A stretch of 64,000 nt of DNA, taken from Humimonas sp964465015 (GTDB lineage Bacteria > Gemmatimonadota > Gemmatimonadetes > Palauibacterales > Palauibacteraceae). Both the position numbers and the translations under genes were made by a program. The stretch covers positions 32,404 to 96,403 of the forward strand of contig CAYXHP010000150.1 of NCBI GenBank assembly GCA_964465015.1, in the 5' to 3' direction. A model generated the notes under the pieces. That model saw only the letters and a program-made list of their open reading frames with translations, searched no databases and was not told where the DNA came from. Below are positions 51,569 through 60,340 of the stretch, one piece after another (within the stretch, counting starts at the first letter, position 1; every line of letters begins with the position of its first letter).

Positions 51569-52677
51569 CCGGGGTGGGGACCGCCCGGCGCCTCTCCGTG
51601 CTGGACCGCTACCTGACGGTCTGGATCTTCGCCGCCATGGCGGTGGGCATCGGCACGGGGTACGTGTGGCCCGGGGCCATCCGGCACCTGAGCGACGCGA
51701 CCCGGGTGGGGACGACGTCCCTCCCGATCGCCCTGGGTCTCATCGTCATGATGGTCCCGCCGCTGGCCAAGGTCCGCTACGAGGAACTCGGGGACGTCTT
51801 CAGGGACCGGAAGGTGCTCGGCCTCTCCCTGGTGCAGAACTGGGTGGTGGGGCCGATCCTCATGACCGGTCTCGCCCTCCTCTTCCTGCGCGGCCATCCA
51901 GAGCTCATGGTCGGCCTCATCCTCATGGGGCTCGCGCGCTGCATCGCCATGGTCATCGTTTGGAACGACCTGGCTGATGGAGATCCGGAGTACGCAGCCG
52001 GCCTGGTCGCCTTCAACGCGATCTTCCAGGTCCTGTTCTACTCCGCGTACGCCTACCTCTTCGTCACGCTGGTACCGCGTTGGCTCGGGCTCGGCGGAGC
52101 GGTCGTGGACATCTCGATGGCGGAAATCGCCCGCAGCGTCCTCATCTACCTCGGCATTCCGTTCGTGGTCGGCATGTCGCTCCGGTTCCTCCTGGTTCGC
52201 TCCCGCGGTCGGGCCTGGTACGAGTCCGTCTTCGTGCCGCGCATCTCCCCGCTGACACTCGTCGCCCTGCTGTTCACGATCATGGTCATGTTCTCGATCC
52301 AGGGCGGGGAGATCGTCGAACACCCGCTCACCGTCCTCCTGGTGGCCCTGCCGCTCCTCCTGTACTTCGTGATCATGTTCGCGGCTACCTTCTTCACGAG
52401 CCGTTGGGCCGGCGCCGACTACCCGCGAACCGCGACCCTGGCGTTCACCGCCGCCTCGAACAATTTCGAGCTGGCCATCGCGGTGGCGGTGGGTACCTTC
52501 GGCATCGGGCACGGGGCCGCGTTCGCCGCCGTCATCGGTCCCCTGGTCGAGGTTCCCGTCCTCATCGGCCTCGTGAACGTCGCCGTGCGCTGGAGACTCC
52601 GGTTCTTCCCGTTGGAGCGGGGCCGGGTCGCCAGCGTGTCGAACTGCGCGACGCCCGCCGGAGTGGACGCCAGCTAG
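51565..52677 (+). CDS. acr3: arsenite efflux permease, ACR3 family
   Basis: 370 aa from GTG 51565, about ten membrane helices. ARCIAMVIVWNDLADGD includes the Cys essential in ACR3 transporters, and AFTAASNNFELAIAVAVGTFG is the conserved later helix pair. It exports As(OH)2O- using the membrane potential. It ends the coupled arsM-phosphoesterase-acr3 operon. Confidence 0.95.
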   Translation: MTGVGTARRLSVLDRYLTVWIFAAMAVGIGTGYVWPGAIRHLSDATRVGTTSLPIALGLIVMMVPPLAKVRYEELGDVFRDRKVLGLSLVQNWVVGPILMTGLALLFLRGHPELMVGLILMGLARCIAMVIVWNDLADGDPEYAAGLVAFNAIFQVLFYSAYAYLFVTLVPRWLGLGGAVVDISMAEIARSVLIYLGIPFVVGMSLRFLLVRSRGRAWYESVFVPRISPLTLVALLFTIMVMFSIQGGEIVEHPLTVLLVALPLLLYFVIMFAATFFTSRWAGADYPRTATLAFTAASNNFELAIAVAVGTFGIGHGAAFAAVIGPLVEVPVLIGLVNVAVRWRLRFFPLERGRVASVSNCATPAGVDAS

Positions 52678-52731
52678 CCCGGCCACCGGCATGGTGGCAC
52701 GGGCCGCGCAGGCGGCCCATCTTCGGTGTCC

Positions 52732-53559
52732 ATGACGATCGTCCAGGTCCTCGTCCTCGGGATCATCGAGGGACTCACCGAGTTCATCCCGGTCTCGTCC
52801 ACGGCTCAGCTGCTCATCGGCCAGTCGGCGCTCCACATTGCGCCCGGTGACGCCATGACGGCGTTCCTCATCATCGTCCAGATCGGGCCGATGATCGCCG
52901 TGTTCGCCTACTTCTGGGACGACCTCTGGTCCATCCTCGTCTCCACGCTGGCCCACCTGCGAAGGGTGGGGGACTTCCGCTCCCTGCCCCCCGAGGCCCG
53001 CATGGGATGGTACATCCTCATCGCGACGGTCCCGGCGCTGGCGGTGGGCTTCGCGCTGCGGCACTCGGTGGAAGCGCTCTTCCGGGCCCCGCTGGTGGAG
53101 GCGTCGATCCGGATGCTGACGGCGGCTCTCCTCATGGTCCTGGCCGAGCTCCTCGGAAAGCGGTCCCGCGATCTCGCCGCGATGACCCGGCGGGACGCGC
53201 TCGTCGTGGGCCTGTTCCAGATCCTCGCGGTGTTCCCGGGCGCCTCTCGCTCCGGCTCGACGATCTCGGGCGGCATGCTCGGGAATCTCGACCGGCGCTC
53301 GGCGGCCCGCTTCGCCTTCCTCATCTCGGCTCCGGTCATGTTGGCGGCGGCCGGTTACGAGACGTTCAAGCTCGTGCACATGCCCGGTCTCGCCCGGCTC
53401 CTGCCCTCCTTCGCGGTCGGCTTCGTGGTGGCCGCCGTGGTGGGCTGGCTGTCCATCAAGTGGCTCCTGGCGTACCTCGGCAAGCACTCGCTCTACGTGT
53501 TCTCGGTGTACTGCGTGCTGGCCTCCGCGGTCTGCCTGGGCGTTCACTACCTGCGCTGA
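52732..53559 (+). CDS. uppP: undecaprenyl-diphosphate phosphatase
   Basis: 275 aa from ATG 52732 (GTG 52726 also in frame). Motifs EGLTEFIPVSSTAQLLI and FPGASRSGSTISG are the two active-site loops of UppP/BacA. It is an eight-helix membrane enzyme recycling the carrier lipid of cell wall synthesis. It stands alone after acr3, 54 bp downstream. Confidence 0.95.
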   Translation: MTIVQVLVLGIIEGLTEFIPVSSTAQLLIGQSALHIAPGDAMTAFLIIVQIGPMIAVFAYFWDDLWSILVSTLAHLRRVGDFRSLPPEARMGWYILIATVPALAVGFALRHSVEALFRAPLVEASIRMLTAALLMVLAELLGKRSRDLAAMTRRDALVVGLFQILAVFPGASRSGSTISGGMLGNLDRRSAARFAFLISAPVMLAAAGYETFKLVHMPGLARLLPSFAVGFVVAAVVGWLSIKWLLAYLGKHSLYVFSVYCVLASAVCLGVHYLR

Positions 53560-53637
53560 GCCCGCTTCCGGCGGGACCCACCGGACGCCCCGCCGACCTC
53601 CCCGGGGCCCTCCTCCCGCGGCCGCCGACCCTCCCGA

Positions 53638-53664
53638 TTGACAGCCCCTCGATCCAGGTATCAT
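53638..53664 (+). promoter_or_regulatory. candidate sigma-70 promoter upstream of the LMF-like gene
   Basis: TTGACA at 53638-53643 and TATCAT at 53659-53664 with a 15-bp spacer, in otherwise GC-rich DNA. A small inverted repeat CTCCGG/CCGGAG (53680-53697) follows in the leader. Confidence 0.35.
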
Positions 53665-53720
53665 GGTGCAGGCGGTTGCCTCCGGTGTGACCCGGAGAGG
53701 GCCATCGAGAGAGGTTCCCC

Positions 53721-53807
53721 ATGAGTCGTTCCCGCACATCCTCCGATTCGAGCCGCACGCCCGAACCGGGCGCCACGGCGGGAAAGCGCGGGCCCGGGGC
53801 GGCGTGA
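53721..53807 (+). CDS. possible 28-codon leader ORF
   Basis: ATG at 53721 preceded by GAGAGG, 28 codons rich in Ser, Arg, Pro and Gly, stop 24 bp before the LMF-like GTG. It sits just after the candidate promoter. Coding is uncertain; it may be chance. Confidence 0.25.
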   Translation: MSRSRTSSDSSRTPEPGATAGKRGPGAA

Positions 53808-53831
53808 GACTCGAGACGGCCGACGGGGCGG

Positions 53832-55262
53832 GTGAGTAGCGCGGGCTACCTGCTCACCCGCCTCGTCCTCCAGCGCGGCCTCGCGCTGATCTACCTCGTC
53901 GCCTTCCTGGTGGCGGCCAACCAGTACCGCGGCCTGCTGGGGGAGCGCGGACTCCTCCCGGTCTCCGACTTCCTGGCGCGCCGTAGACTCCGCGACTCGC
54001 CTTCCCTGTTCCACATCGCCCATTCGGATGGGCTGGCGGTGGGCCTGGCATGGGCCGGCGTGGCCCTGTCGCTGCTGGCGCTCTCGGGCGCCGCGGCGGC
54101 GCTCGGGACGCCGGCGAGCGCGGTCACCTGGCTCCTCCTGTGGGTGCTCTACCTCTCCTTCGTGAACGTGGGGCAGATCTGGTACGCGTTCGGGTGGGAG
54201 ACGCTGCTCCTCGAGGCGGGCTTTCTGGCCATCTTTCTGGGCGGGGCCGGGACCGACGCGCCCGCGATCGTCATCTGGCTCTTCCGGTGGGTGCTATTCC
54301 GGGTGATGTTCGGCGCGGGACTCATCAAGATGCGCGGCGACCCGTGCTGGCGGGAACTCACCTGTCTGTACTGGCACTACGAGACCCAGCCCCTCCCCAA
54401 CGCCCTTTCGTGGCGCATGCATCGCTCGCCCAGGTGGGTGCACCGTTCCGGCGTGGCGTTCACTCACTTCGTGCAGCTGGTGGTGCCGTTCGGCTTCTTC
54501 CTGCCGGCACCCGGCTGCTGGATCGCGGGCGGGCTGACGCTCCTCTTCCAGGCCACGCTCATCGTGAGCGGCAACCTCTCCTGGCTCAACTGGCTCACGA
54601 TGGTGATGGCCTTCTCCTGCTTCGACGACCGGGCCTGGTCGGTCCTCCCCGGCCTGAGCGCGCCAGCGGAGATGGCCCCCCTGGCACCCGCGCACCGTAT
54701 CGCGGTGTGGGCGCTCCTCGGTCTCGTGGCGCTCCTCAGCATACGGCCCATTCGAAACCTCCTCAGCGGCCGGCAGCTCATGAACGCGTCGTTCGAGCCC
54801 TTCCACCTCGTGAACACGTACGGCGCCTTCGGATCCGTCACGCGGCGCAGGTACGAGGTCGTGATCGAGGGAACGTCGGACCCCGATCCCGGACCCGGGA
54901 GCGAATGGCTCTCCTACGAGTTCAAGGCCAAGCCGGGCGACCCGGCCCGACGCCCGCCGCTCCTCGCGCCCTACCACCTGAGGCTGGACTGGCTCATGTG
55001 GTTCGCCGCCATGGGATCCTGGCGGCAGCACGGCTGGTTTCCCCGCCTGCTGACGAAACTGCTCGAGGGAGAGCGGACCGTCCTGCGCCTCCTGGCGCAC
55101 GGCGGCGATCCCTTCCCCGACGGCCCACCCCGTGCCGTCCGCGCCCGGCTGTACCTGTACCGGTTCACCACGCCCGCGGAGCGCCGGGAGACCGGCTGCT
55201 GGTGGCACCGCGATCTCCTGGGCGACTACATGCCGACGGCCACGCTCGACCCGTCCCGCTGA
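53832..55262 (+). CDS. lipase maturation factor (LMF)-family membrane protein
   Basis: 476 aa from GTG 53832, with many hydrophobic segments. The family's core stretches are VNVGQIWYAFGWETLLLEAGFLAIF, FRVMFGAGLIKMRGDPCW and YWHYETQPLPNALSW. The C-terminal soluble domain contains YEFKAKPGDPARRPP and APYHLRLDWLMWFAAM. Human LMF1 assists lipase folding in the ER; bacterial members are common but unexplained. No lipase gene is adjacent. Confidence 0.85.
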   Translation: MSSAGYLLTRLVLQRGLALIYLVAFLVAANQYRGLLGERGLLPVSDFLARRRLRDSPSLFHIAHSDGLAVGLAWAGVALSLLALSGAAAALGTPASAVTWLLLWVLYLSFVNVGQIWYAFGWETLLLEAGFLAIFLGGAGTDAPAIVIWLFRWVLFRVMFGAGLIKMRGDPCWRELTCLYWHYETQPLPNALSWRMHRSPRWVHRSGVAFTHFVQLVVPFGFFLPAPGCWIAGGLTLLFQATLIVSGNLSWLNWLTMVMAFSCFDDRAWSVLPGLSAPAEMAPLAPAHRIAVWALLGLVALLSIRPIRNLLSGRQLMNASFEPFHLVNTYGAFGSVTRRRYEVVIEGTSDPDPGPGSEWLSYEFKAKPGDPARRPPLLAPYHLRLDWLMWFAAMGSWRQHGWFPRLLTKLLEGERTVLRLLAHGGDPFPDGPPRAVRARLYLYRFTTPAERRETGCWWHRDLLGDYMPTATLDPSR

Positions 55263-55326
55263 GCGCGACGTGGGCTCCGCGCCTGGTCCGCCTCCCTTCC
55301 GTCGGGGAATGCGCCGGGGTTTCGGC

Positions 55327-55353
55327 TTGACTATACCGACCGGTCAGTATAAT
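55327..55353 (+). promoter_or_regulatory. promoter with overlapping TetR-type operator
   Basis: TTGACT at 55327-55332 and a perfect TATAAT at 55348-55353 flank a 20-bp palindrome at 55332-55351 with one mismatched pair, centred on CCGG. The operator overlaps the -10, as for autorepressing TetR genes. Confidence 0.75.
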
Positions 55354-55391
55354 CTCGGAGGCGTGATGATGCGAGCACCGGAGGGAACGAG

Positions 55392-55982
55392 GTGAGCGGC
55401 GAGCCGACCCGCGAGCGGCTGATCGCGGCGGGAAGGAAGCTCATGCTGGCTCGCGGCTACGCCGCCACGGCCGTCGACGAGATCTGCGCCGGCGCCGACG
55501 TGAGCAAGGGCAGCTTCTACCACTTCTTCGGCGGAAAGGAGGCATTCGGGCTGGCCGTGCTCGAGGCCTTCTATCGGGAGGGCGTGGAGCGCGTGGGGTC
55601 GGGAGCGTATGCCGGCCTCGCCGATCCGCACGAGCGACTGCGCGGCTTCCTGGACCATCTCGAGGCGATGGGCCCGGAGTTCTGGAGACACGGCTGCCTC
55701 CTCGGGACGTTCGCGGCCGAGCTGGCGGAGACGAGCCCGGCCATCCACGCCCGGGTCGCGGCGCTGCTCGACCGCCTCTGCGGCCGAGTGGCGCCGCTCT
55801 ACCGGGCCGTCGTGGGGGACGAGGAGGAGGCCGCCGCTCTCGCCGAGCAGACGCTGGTCGTCATCGAGGGCTCGGTCATCATGGCCCGGGCGCACGACGA
55901 TCCGGGCAGGATCGGCGCCGGGATCCGGCGGCTGCGCAGATCGCTCGAGACGCGGATCCCGGAGCTCGTGTCCTCGGAATAG
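55392..55982 (+). CDS. TetR/AcrR-family transcriptional repressor
   Basis: 196 aa from GTG 55392, with GAGG upstream. The DNA-binding helices are AAGRKLMLARGYAATAVDEI and GADVSKGSFYHFFGGKE; the C-terminal ligand domain resembles the TetR_C_36 type (GCLLGTFAAEL near residue 100). The near-perfect palindrome on its own promoter implies autoregulation. The OsmC-family gene follows after 26 bp, so it likely controls that gene. A Cys in the ligand domain may sense thiol-reactive compounds. Confidence 0.9.
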   Translation: MSGEPTRERLIAAGRKLMLARGYAATAVDEICAGADVSKGSFYHFFGGKEAFGLAVLEAFYREGVERVGSGAYAGLADPHERLRGFLDHLEAMGPEFWRHGCLLGTFAAELAETSPAIHARVAALLDRLCGRVAPLYRAVVGDEEEAAALAEQTLVVIEGSVIMARAHDDPGRIGAGIRRLRRSLETRIPELVSSE

Positions 55983-56008
55983 GGAGACCGATCGCAGGAG
56001 GGAGGGTC

Positions 56009-56656
56009 ATGTCCCAGGGAGGCGAGTTCGAGGCCCGCGGAGGGACCCCCATGCCGGAGCCATCGGCCCGGCCCCCGCGGGACGGGATGTCGGATCCCCA
56101 TCGTGGTAGCGAAGCCGCCGCATCGTCCGCGGCGACCGTGGAGCGTCAGGACGGGCTGCGCAAGCTGTACGTCGAGCAGCCCGGGGATGCGTGGATCACC
56201 GATCGGGGACGAACGACGTGGGCATGGCCGGACGACCCGGTCCACGTCCGCGGCGTTCCGGGAAGCCGCGACTACGGCGTGGCCCTGGAGGTGGGCCTCC
56301 ACCGCGCCGTGGGCGGTCTGCACGACGCGCCCAATCCCGGTGATCTCCTCTGCCTCGCTCTCGCCACGTGCATGGACTCGGTGCTGCGCATGCTGGCGGC
56401 GCGCCACGGCCTCGAGCTCCGCCACCTCGAGGTGGACGTGAACGCCGACGTGGACGTTCGCGGAACCCTGCGGGTGGCACCCGACGTCCCGGTCGGGTTC
56501 CAGGCCATGCGCTGCCACGTCCGCCTCGAGACCGGCCCGGAGGTGGATGCGGCCCTGCTGCGGAGGCTCGTGTCGGCCGCCGAGCGCAGCTGCGTCAACC
56601 TGGCCACCCTGCGCGCCGGGGTTCCGATCGAGACCCGCTGCGAGATCGCGGGCTAG
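56009..56656 (+). CDS. OsmC-family peroxiredoxin-like protein
   Basis: 215 aa from ATG 56009, preceded by AGGAGGGAGG. OsmC/YhfA marks: NPGDLLCLALATCMDSVLRML with the first reactive Cys and AERSCVNLATLRAGV with the second. A 50-residue disordered N-terminal extension is unusual. The family reduces organic hydroperoxides. It is co-transcribed with the TetR repressor. Confidence 0.85.
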   Translation: MSQGGEFEARGGTPMPEPSARPPRDGMSDPHRGSEAAASSAATVERQDGLRKLYVEQPGDAWITDRGRTTWAWPDDPVHVRGVPGSRDYGVALEVGLHRAVGGLHDAPNPGDLLCLALATCMDSVLRMLAARHGLELRHLEVDVNADVDVRGTLRVAPDVPVGFQAMRCHVRLETGPEVDAALLRRLVSAAERSCVNLATLRAGVPIETRCEIAG

Positions 56657-56672
56657 CGCCCTCCCCCGGGTC

Positions 56673-57188
56673 CTAGGCCGCCGTCGGCCGGAATTCGGGC
56701 GCGTTCTCCTCGAAGCCCCAGAGGAAGGGCGGCGCCTCGCCGCAGGCCCGGACGTAGGCGTAGAGCTGGCCGCGGTGATGCAGGAACTCGTCGCGCATGA
56801 TCTCGAACCCCACCCACCCGGGGAACGTCATGTCCCAGGGGGTGGACACCATCGCCTGGAGCTCCTCGTCTCCGATTCGGTCCACCGCCGCCTGCGCCTG
56901 GTCCCAGCACTCCCGGGCGAAGTCCAGCAGGTCCTGCTTGGTGTGCAGGCCCGAGGCCACGCCCTCCTCGGCCGCTTCGTCCGCCGTGACCTCTCCCTGC
57001 TCCACGCCCCGGGCCATGTCCCGGACGCAGGTGCTCGAAACGTGGACCGCCAGGTGGGCCGGAGATCGCATCGCCGGGATCGGATGCGTGTGCAGGCGGT
57101 CCTCCGGCAGAGCCTCCAGGACCCGCAGGTACACGCCGTACTTCTGTCGCATCTGGTCCCACACTTGGTCGAGCGTGGCCTTGTCCAT
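56673..57188 (-). CDS. DinB-like metal-dependent protein
   Basis: 171 aa from ATG 57188, with GAGGAG 6 nt upstream. A four-helix DinB/YfiT-type fold is suggested by SPAHLAVHVSS and EFLHHRGQLYAYVR, supplying three His for one metal. Related proteins include mycothiol- or bacillithiol-dependent transferases; the substrate here is unknown. It is convergent with the OsmC gene (16 bp gap). Confidence 0.82.
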   Translation of the reverse strand: MDKATLDQVWDQMRQKYGVYLRVLEALPEDRLHTHPIPAMRSPAHLAVHVSSTCVRDMARGVEQGEVTADEAAEEGVASGLHTKQDLLDFARECWDQAQAAVDRIGDEELQAMVSTPWDMTFPGWVGFEIMRDEFLHHRGQLYAYVRACGEAPPFLWGFEENAPEFRPTAA

Positions 57189-57518
57189 GCTTCTCCTCGG
57201 ATGGTGGAAACGCGGGCCCTCGGTCCGCCGGAAGCGGCGACGACTCACGCGCCGAACAGTGCCGCTCCGCGCGCGGCGAACAGGGCCGCCCGGCACGCGC
57301 CCCGGCGCGACCGACTCATCAAGACGCATCATAGCGACGGGCCCGATGCCAGGGGAGACCCGCGGGAGCCGTCGAGGTCCGGGTCGCTCGCGTGTTGGGG
57401 GAAAGACTCGCCGGGCCGGCGTCGCACCTTGACACGGGACCTCCCGGGACCCATTCTAGACCAGATGGTCGAACTAATAAGTATGACCCGACGGTTTGCA
57501 GGACCGTGAGGAGGAACC
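57189..57518. other. 330-bp divergent intergenic region
   Basis: It separates the DinB and second TetR genes and carries the TetR promoter-operator at its right end (57429-57470). No gene is supported. The left 200 bp show nothing specific. Confidence 0.6.
57429..57470 (+). promoter_or_regulatory. promoter and candidate operator of the second TetR gene
   Basis: TTGACA at 57429-57434 with a weak -10 near 57452, then the inverted repeat GACCA-GA-TGGTC at 57459-57470 just downstream, a likely autoregulatory site. Confidence 0.5.
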
Positions 57519-58175
57519 GTGGTGCACAGCCGGTTCGAGAACCTGGACTCCGCGACCCAAGAGCACCTCATACAGGTGGCCGCCGAGGAGTTCGCCGAGC
57601 GGGGTTACGAGGGAGCCTCTGTGAACCGCATCATCGCCCGGGCCGGAATCAGCAAGGGATCCCTCTACTACTACTTCGACGACAAGGCGGACCTGTACGC
57701 GACGGTCGTGGAACGGGCCACTGCGCGCATGATCGAGCTCGCCGGCGGGTTCTCCATGGAAGCGCTCACCTCCGCGAACTTCTGGTCGGTCTTCCAGGGG
57801 CTCATGCGCGATTCGACCCTCTACCTCGAGGACAATCCGTGGTTCATGAGGCTGATCCGGTCCTTCTACCGGGTGCGATCGGTTCCCTCCGATGCGGCCG
57901 GCACCGGACGCGTGTTCGACGTGATCCGGCGCTGGACGACCGACATCCTCGGGCGGGGCCGCGAGCTGGGCACGGTCCGCACCGACCTCCCGCTGGACTT
58001 CATGGTCGAGATCACCATGGGGATGGGCGAGGCGGGCGATCGATGGATCGCGGAGCACTGGGACGACCTCTCGCCGGTGGAGCGAGATCATCTCATCGAT
58101 GGCGACATGGCGCTCTTCCGGCGCCTCCTGGAGCCGGAGGTCGAGGCCCCGGCCGGCCAGGGGAGGAGCGAGTGA
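57519..58175 (+). CDS. TetR-family repressor of the envelope export operon
   Basis: 218 aa from GTG 57519 or 57522, with AGGAGG just upstream. Helix-turn-helix segment GASVNRIIARAGISKGSLYYYF is clear. The ligand domain is long and acidic. It heads the operon and overlaps the LolA-like gene by GTGA, so it is made together with the transporter and probably represses it. Confidence 0.92.
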   Translation: MVHSRFENLDSATQEHLIQVAAEEFAERGYEGASVNRIIARAGISKGSLYYYFDDKADLYATVVERATARMIELAGGFSMEALTSANFWSVFQGLMRDSTLYLEDNPWFMRLIRSFYRVRSVPSDAAGTGRVFDVIRRWTTDILGRGRELGTVRTDLPLDFMVEITMGMGEAGDRWIAEHWDDLSPVERDHLIDGDMALFRRLLEPEVEAPAGQGRSE

Positions 58176-58990
58176 GCGCGCCCGGATGCGAGCGGCCGCG
58201 TCGGGAGGGTCACCGTCCTCTTCGCCGTGCCGCCGTGGTCGTCGCGTGGCTGCTGTTCCTGGCCGCGGCTCCACCGCTGGGCGGTCCCCGAGCTCTGGCG
58301 GGGCAGACCGCGACGGAGATCGTCGATCACGTCGATCGGCTTCTGCGCGGCAAGTCCAGCCGGGGCGACCTGGTCATGGAGATCCACACGGCGCACTGGA
58401 ACCGCGCGCTCGAGATGAAGGTGTGGTCGCTCGGCACCAGGTACAGCCTGATCCGCGTCACGTCCCCCCAGAAGGAGGCCGGTACCGCCACGCTCAAGGT
58501 CGGGAACGAGGTGTGGAACTACCTGCCCCGCGTGGACCGGACGATCAAGATCCCCCCCTCGATGATGATGGGGTCGTGGATGGGCTCCCACTTCACCAAC
58601 GACGACCTGGTGAAGGAGAGCCGCCTCGTGGACGACTACGACATCTCGATCGGCTACCAGGGCCCACGAGACGGCACGGAGGTGTGGGAGTTCGTGCTCA
58701 CGCCCAAGCCCGAGGCGGCGGTCGTGTGGGGAAAGATCATCGAGCAGGTGAGGAAGAAGGACCTCATGCCCACGTGGGCCCGGTACTACGATGAGGAGGG
58801 CAAGCTGGTGCGGACCATGGACTTCTCGGATTACCGCACCTTCTCGGGTCGACTCGTGCCCGCGAAGCTCACGGTCGTACCCACGGACAAGCCGGGCGAG
58901 AGCACGGTCGTCCTCTATCGCTCGCTGGAGTTCGACATCGGGCTGACGCCATCGTTCTTCTCGCTCCGAAGCCTGAAGGAACGATCCTGA
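58172..58990 (+). CDS. LolA-like outer-membrane lipoprotein-sorting protein
   Basis: 272 aa from GTG 58172. A signal peptide (hydrophobic to about AGQT) precedes a LolA/LppX-type half-barrel: ATLKVGNEVWNYLPRVDRTIK, IPPSMMMGSWMGSHFTNDDL and KLTVVPTDKPGESTVVLYRSLEFDIG. The MMxGSWMGSxFTNDD segment is typical of the outer membrane lipoprotein-sorting group linked to ABC exporters. It likely carries lipids or lipoproteins in the periplasm for the downstream permeases. Confidence 0.88.
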   Translation: MSAPGCERPRREGHRPLRRAAVVVAWLLFLAAAPPLGGPRALAGQTATEIVDHVDRLLRGKSSRGDLVMEIHTAHWNRALEMKVWSLGTRYSLIRVTSPQKEAGTATLKVGNEVWNYLPRVDRTIKIPPSMMMGSWMGSHFTNDDLVKESRLVDDYDISIGYQGPRDGTEVWEFVLTPKPEAAVVWGKIIEQVRKKDLMPTWARYYDEEGKLVRTMDFSDYRTFSGRLVPAKLTVVPTDKPGESTVVLYRSLEFDIGLTPSFFSLRSLKERS

Positions 58991-58997
58991 GGCGCGC

Positions 58998-60272
58998 GTG
59001 AGTCGGGGGACGGCGGGCTCGGGCGTCTGGTGGCGCATCGCGTGGCGGAACCTGGGGCGAAACCGCAAGCGCACGCTGATCACCGGGGCGGCACTCGCCT
59101 TCGGGTACCTGGCGGCCGTGGTCATCGTCGGGGTCTCGGACGGGATCGTAGCCGAGATGATCGACAACGGCACGGCCCTCCTCAGCGGACAGGTGCAGGT
59201 CCAGGCGCCGGACTACCTGCCCGAGCGCAGCCTGTACACCACCCTGGGAGGAGATCGCGGCGTCGCGCTGGACTCCGTCCTCCGCCGAATTCGGGCGGTG
59301 CCGGGCGTCCGCGCCGCGACCCCGCGCGTCTACGGCGGAGGCCTGGTGAGCGCCGGACGCGAGACCTCCGGTGCGCTCCTCATGGGCTTCGACCCCGGCA
59401 GCGAGCCGCGGGTGAGCCGCATCCTCTCCACGGTCGTGAAGGGGCGGGTGCCGGCCGCCGGCACGCGGGACGTGCTGATCGGGGCCGAGATGGCCCGCAA
59501 GCTCCACGTCGGCCCGGGATCGGAGGTGGTGCTGGTGGCGCCCGCCGCCGACGGCTCGCTCGGGAACGACCTGTACACGGTGTCCGGCGTGTACCGCACC
59601 GGCGTCGCGGAGCTGGACGCCGCCTACGCGCTCGTCCCGATCGGATCGTTGCAGCGGCTCCTGGCCCTGGCGCCCGGCCGCGTGCACGAGATCGCCCTCT
59701 CCGTGGGCGACCCGTGGGCGGCTCCGGGGGCTGCGGACTCGGTCCGGGCGGCCCTGGCCGGGAGTGGCATCCGGGCCCGCGTGCGCCCCTGGCCGGAGTT
59801 CCGCCCAGAGATCGCCGACTACGCCCGGCTGGCGCGGGCCAGCAACTGGATCCTCATCGCCATCGTGTTCGCCATGGCGGTGTTCGGCGTGGCCAACACG
59901 ATGCTCATGGCCACGTTCGAGCGGCGACGCGAGTTCGCGGTCGTGCGCGCCCTCGGCACCGGGCGGGCGGGCATCGCCCGTACCGTGATCTACGAGGGAC
60001 TGATCCTGGGCGGCTTCGCCCTGGTGGCCGGAGCCCTGCTCACCGCCCCGATCCTCCTGTGGTGGCACCGCTCACCTCCCGACATGAGCTTCCTGTACGG
60101 CGGCTTCACCATGGCCGGGGCGCTGGTCCGGCCGGTGCTACGGGTCCAATACTCGCTCGAGGCCCCGCTCCTGAGCGCCGCGGCCCTCCTGGTCACGGCG
60201 ATCGGAGCGGCGGCCTATCCCGCCTGGCGGGCCACACGGGTCCCGCCGGCCGATGCCCTGGCGGGCCGATGA
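58998..60272 (+). CDS. ABC transporter permease, FtsX/MacB-like (first)
   Basis: 424 aa from GTG 58998. Topology is the FtsX type: one N-terminal helix (about 24-45), a large periplasmic domain, then three C-terminal helices. WRIAWRNLGRNRKRTLIT is the usual start and ANTMLMATFERRREFAVVRALGTGR the conserved coupling region. It forms a heterodimer with the second permease. Its stop overlaps a mini-ORF that leads to the next gene. Confidence 0.93.
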   Translation: MSRGTAGSGVWWRIAWRNLGRNRKRTLITGAALAFGYLAAVVIVGVSDGIVAEMIDNGTALLSGQVQVQAPDYLPERSLYTTLGGDRGVALDSVLRRIRAVPGVRAATPRVYGGGLVSAGRETSGALLMGFDPGSEPRVSRILSTVVKGRVPAAGTRDVLIGAEMARKLHVGPGSEVVLVAPAADGSLGNDLYTVSGVYRTGVAELDAAYALVPIGSLQRLLALAPGRVHEIALSVGDPWAAPGAADSVRAALAGSGIRARVRPWPEFRPEIADYARLARASNWILIAIVFAMAVFGVANTMLMATFERRREFAVVRALGTGRAGIARTVIYEGLILGGFALVAGALLTAPILLWWHRSPPDMSFLYGGFTMAGALVRPVLRVQYSLEAPLLSAAALLVTAIGAAAYPAWRATRVPPADALAGR

Positions 60273-60340
60273 GCCGCCACCACCCGGGCCGCCCCATGAC
60301 CGCGTCCCCCGGTGCCTCCGCTCGGAGACCCGGCCCATGA
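60269..60340 (+). CDS. 23-codon mini-ORF bridging two permease genes
   Basis: ATG 60269 overlaps the first permease's TGA (ATGA) and its own TGA overlaps the second permease's ATG (ATGA). It may carry ribosomes between the two genes. The peptide is basic and proline-rich; function, if any, is translational coupling. Confidence 0.4.
   Translation: MSRHHPGRPMTASPGASARRPGP

Noticed and set aside
51481..53739. A 752-residue minus-strand open frame opposite acr3 and uppP
   Set aside because: It is composed of Arg/Glu/His runs typical of an antisense frame of membrane proteins, and covers two certain genes.
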